Source: Marinomonas aquimarina (GTDB taxonomy: Bacteria; Pseudomonadota; Gammaproteobacteria; Pseudomonadales; Marinomonadaceae). From it: a stretch of 64,000 nt of DNA. Where the stretch lies: contig NZ_FLOC01000006.1 of assembly GCF_900089755.1 (NCBI RefSeq), positions 117,456 through 181,455 of the forward strand, given 5' to 3'. Shown here one piece after another: positions 63,922 through 64,000 of the stretch; within the stretch, counting starts at the first letter, position 1, and every line of letters starts with the position of its first letter. A program made the position numbers and the translations under genes. Under the pieces are notes generated by a model that was given only the letters and a program-made list of their open reading frames with translations, was not told the DNA's origin and made no database searches.

Positions 63922-64000
63922 AAACTGAAGAGTTTGATCATGGCTCAGATTGAACGCTGGCGGCAGGCTTAACACATGCAAGTCGAGCGGTAACAGGAAT
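63922..64000 (+). rRNA. rrs: 16S ribosomal RNA (5' end, partial)
   Basis: AAACTGAAGAGTTTGATCATGG starts here (20-base core AACTGAAGAGTTTGATCATG), followed by the universal start region through GAACGCTGGCGGCAGGC and ACATGCAAGTCGAGCGG. The window ends 79 bases in, so only the 5' domain start is visible, too little for a genus assignment. Confidence 0.97.

Overview
The window is a chromosomal segment of a gammaproteobacterium, best placed among the marine Oceanospirillales / Pseudomonas-like branch. The evidence is the gene order, the Pseudomonas-type EF-G and EF-Tu sequences, the uvrA / MFS transporter / ssb order and the murJ-ribF-ileS-lspA-fkpB-ispH order. The genus cannot be read from the sequence alone. 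Almost all of it is core genome. I see no insertion sequence, prophage, CRISPR array or defence island.

Layout. Bases 1-412 hold the 3' end of an unrecognised gene and a non-coding stretch with two hairpins. Bases 413-6305 carry a glucan-biosynthesis OpgG-like gene, a convergent GNAT acetyltransferase, a secreted alpha/beta hydrolase, and the birA-coaX-SPOR gene cluster. Bases 6309-9669 hold tRNA-Tyr, tRNA-Gly, tRNA-Thr, then tRNA-Trp-secE-nusG-rplK-rplA and rplJ; the second EF-Tu gene that usually sits between tRNA-Thr and tRNA-Trp is absent. From rplJ to rplQ (9169-37069) runs the main information-processing supercluster: rplJL-rpoBC, the str operon (rpsL, rpsG, fusA, tuf), then the S10, spc and alpha operons ending with rpoA and rplQ. 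Promoters with G+C-rich start regions, hairpins and leaders punctuate it.

After two convergent terminators comes uvrA on the minus strand, divergent from a YajR-like transporter and ssb, with a near-consensus LexA box between them. Bases 42428-47960 carry an Smr-domain protein, an M16C metallopeptidase and two PlsC-type acyltransferases. fabB and fabA follow on the minus strand, then a hydrolase, ispB (minus), rplU-rpmA-obgE-proB-dgkA, rpsT (minus), and murJ, ribF, ileS, lspA, fkpB and ispH. The window ends with an rRNA promoter, a boxA leader and the first 79 bases of 16S rRNA.

How the parts work together. Most genes serve translation and transcription (ribosome, RNA polymerase, elongation factors, tRNAs, IleS, protein export by SecE/SecY). 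Others cover cofactors (biotin, CoA, FAD, isoprenoids), fatty acid and phospholipid synthesis, lipoprotein maturation, peptidoglycan export and DNA repair.

No new multi-gene system was found. The most unusual signals are small: a 98-base near-continuous hairpin between rpsN and rpsH, the missing tufB, a str-operon fusA with much weaker codon optimisation than its neighbours, the LexA-controlled uvrA/ssb junction, a 15-bp inverted repeat overlapping the rRNA promoter, and a shared 12-base motif at three convergent terminators.
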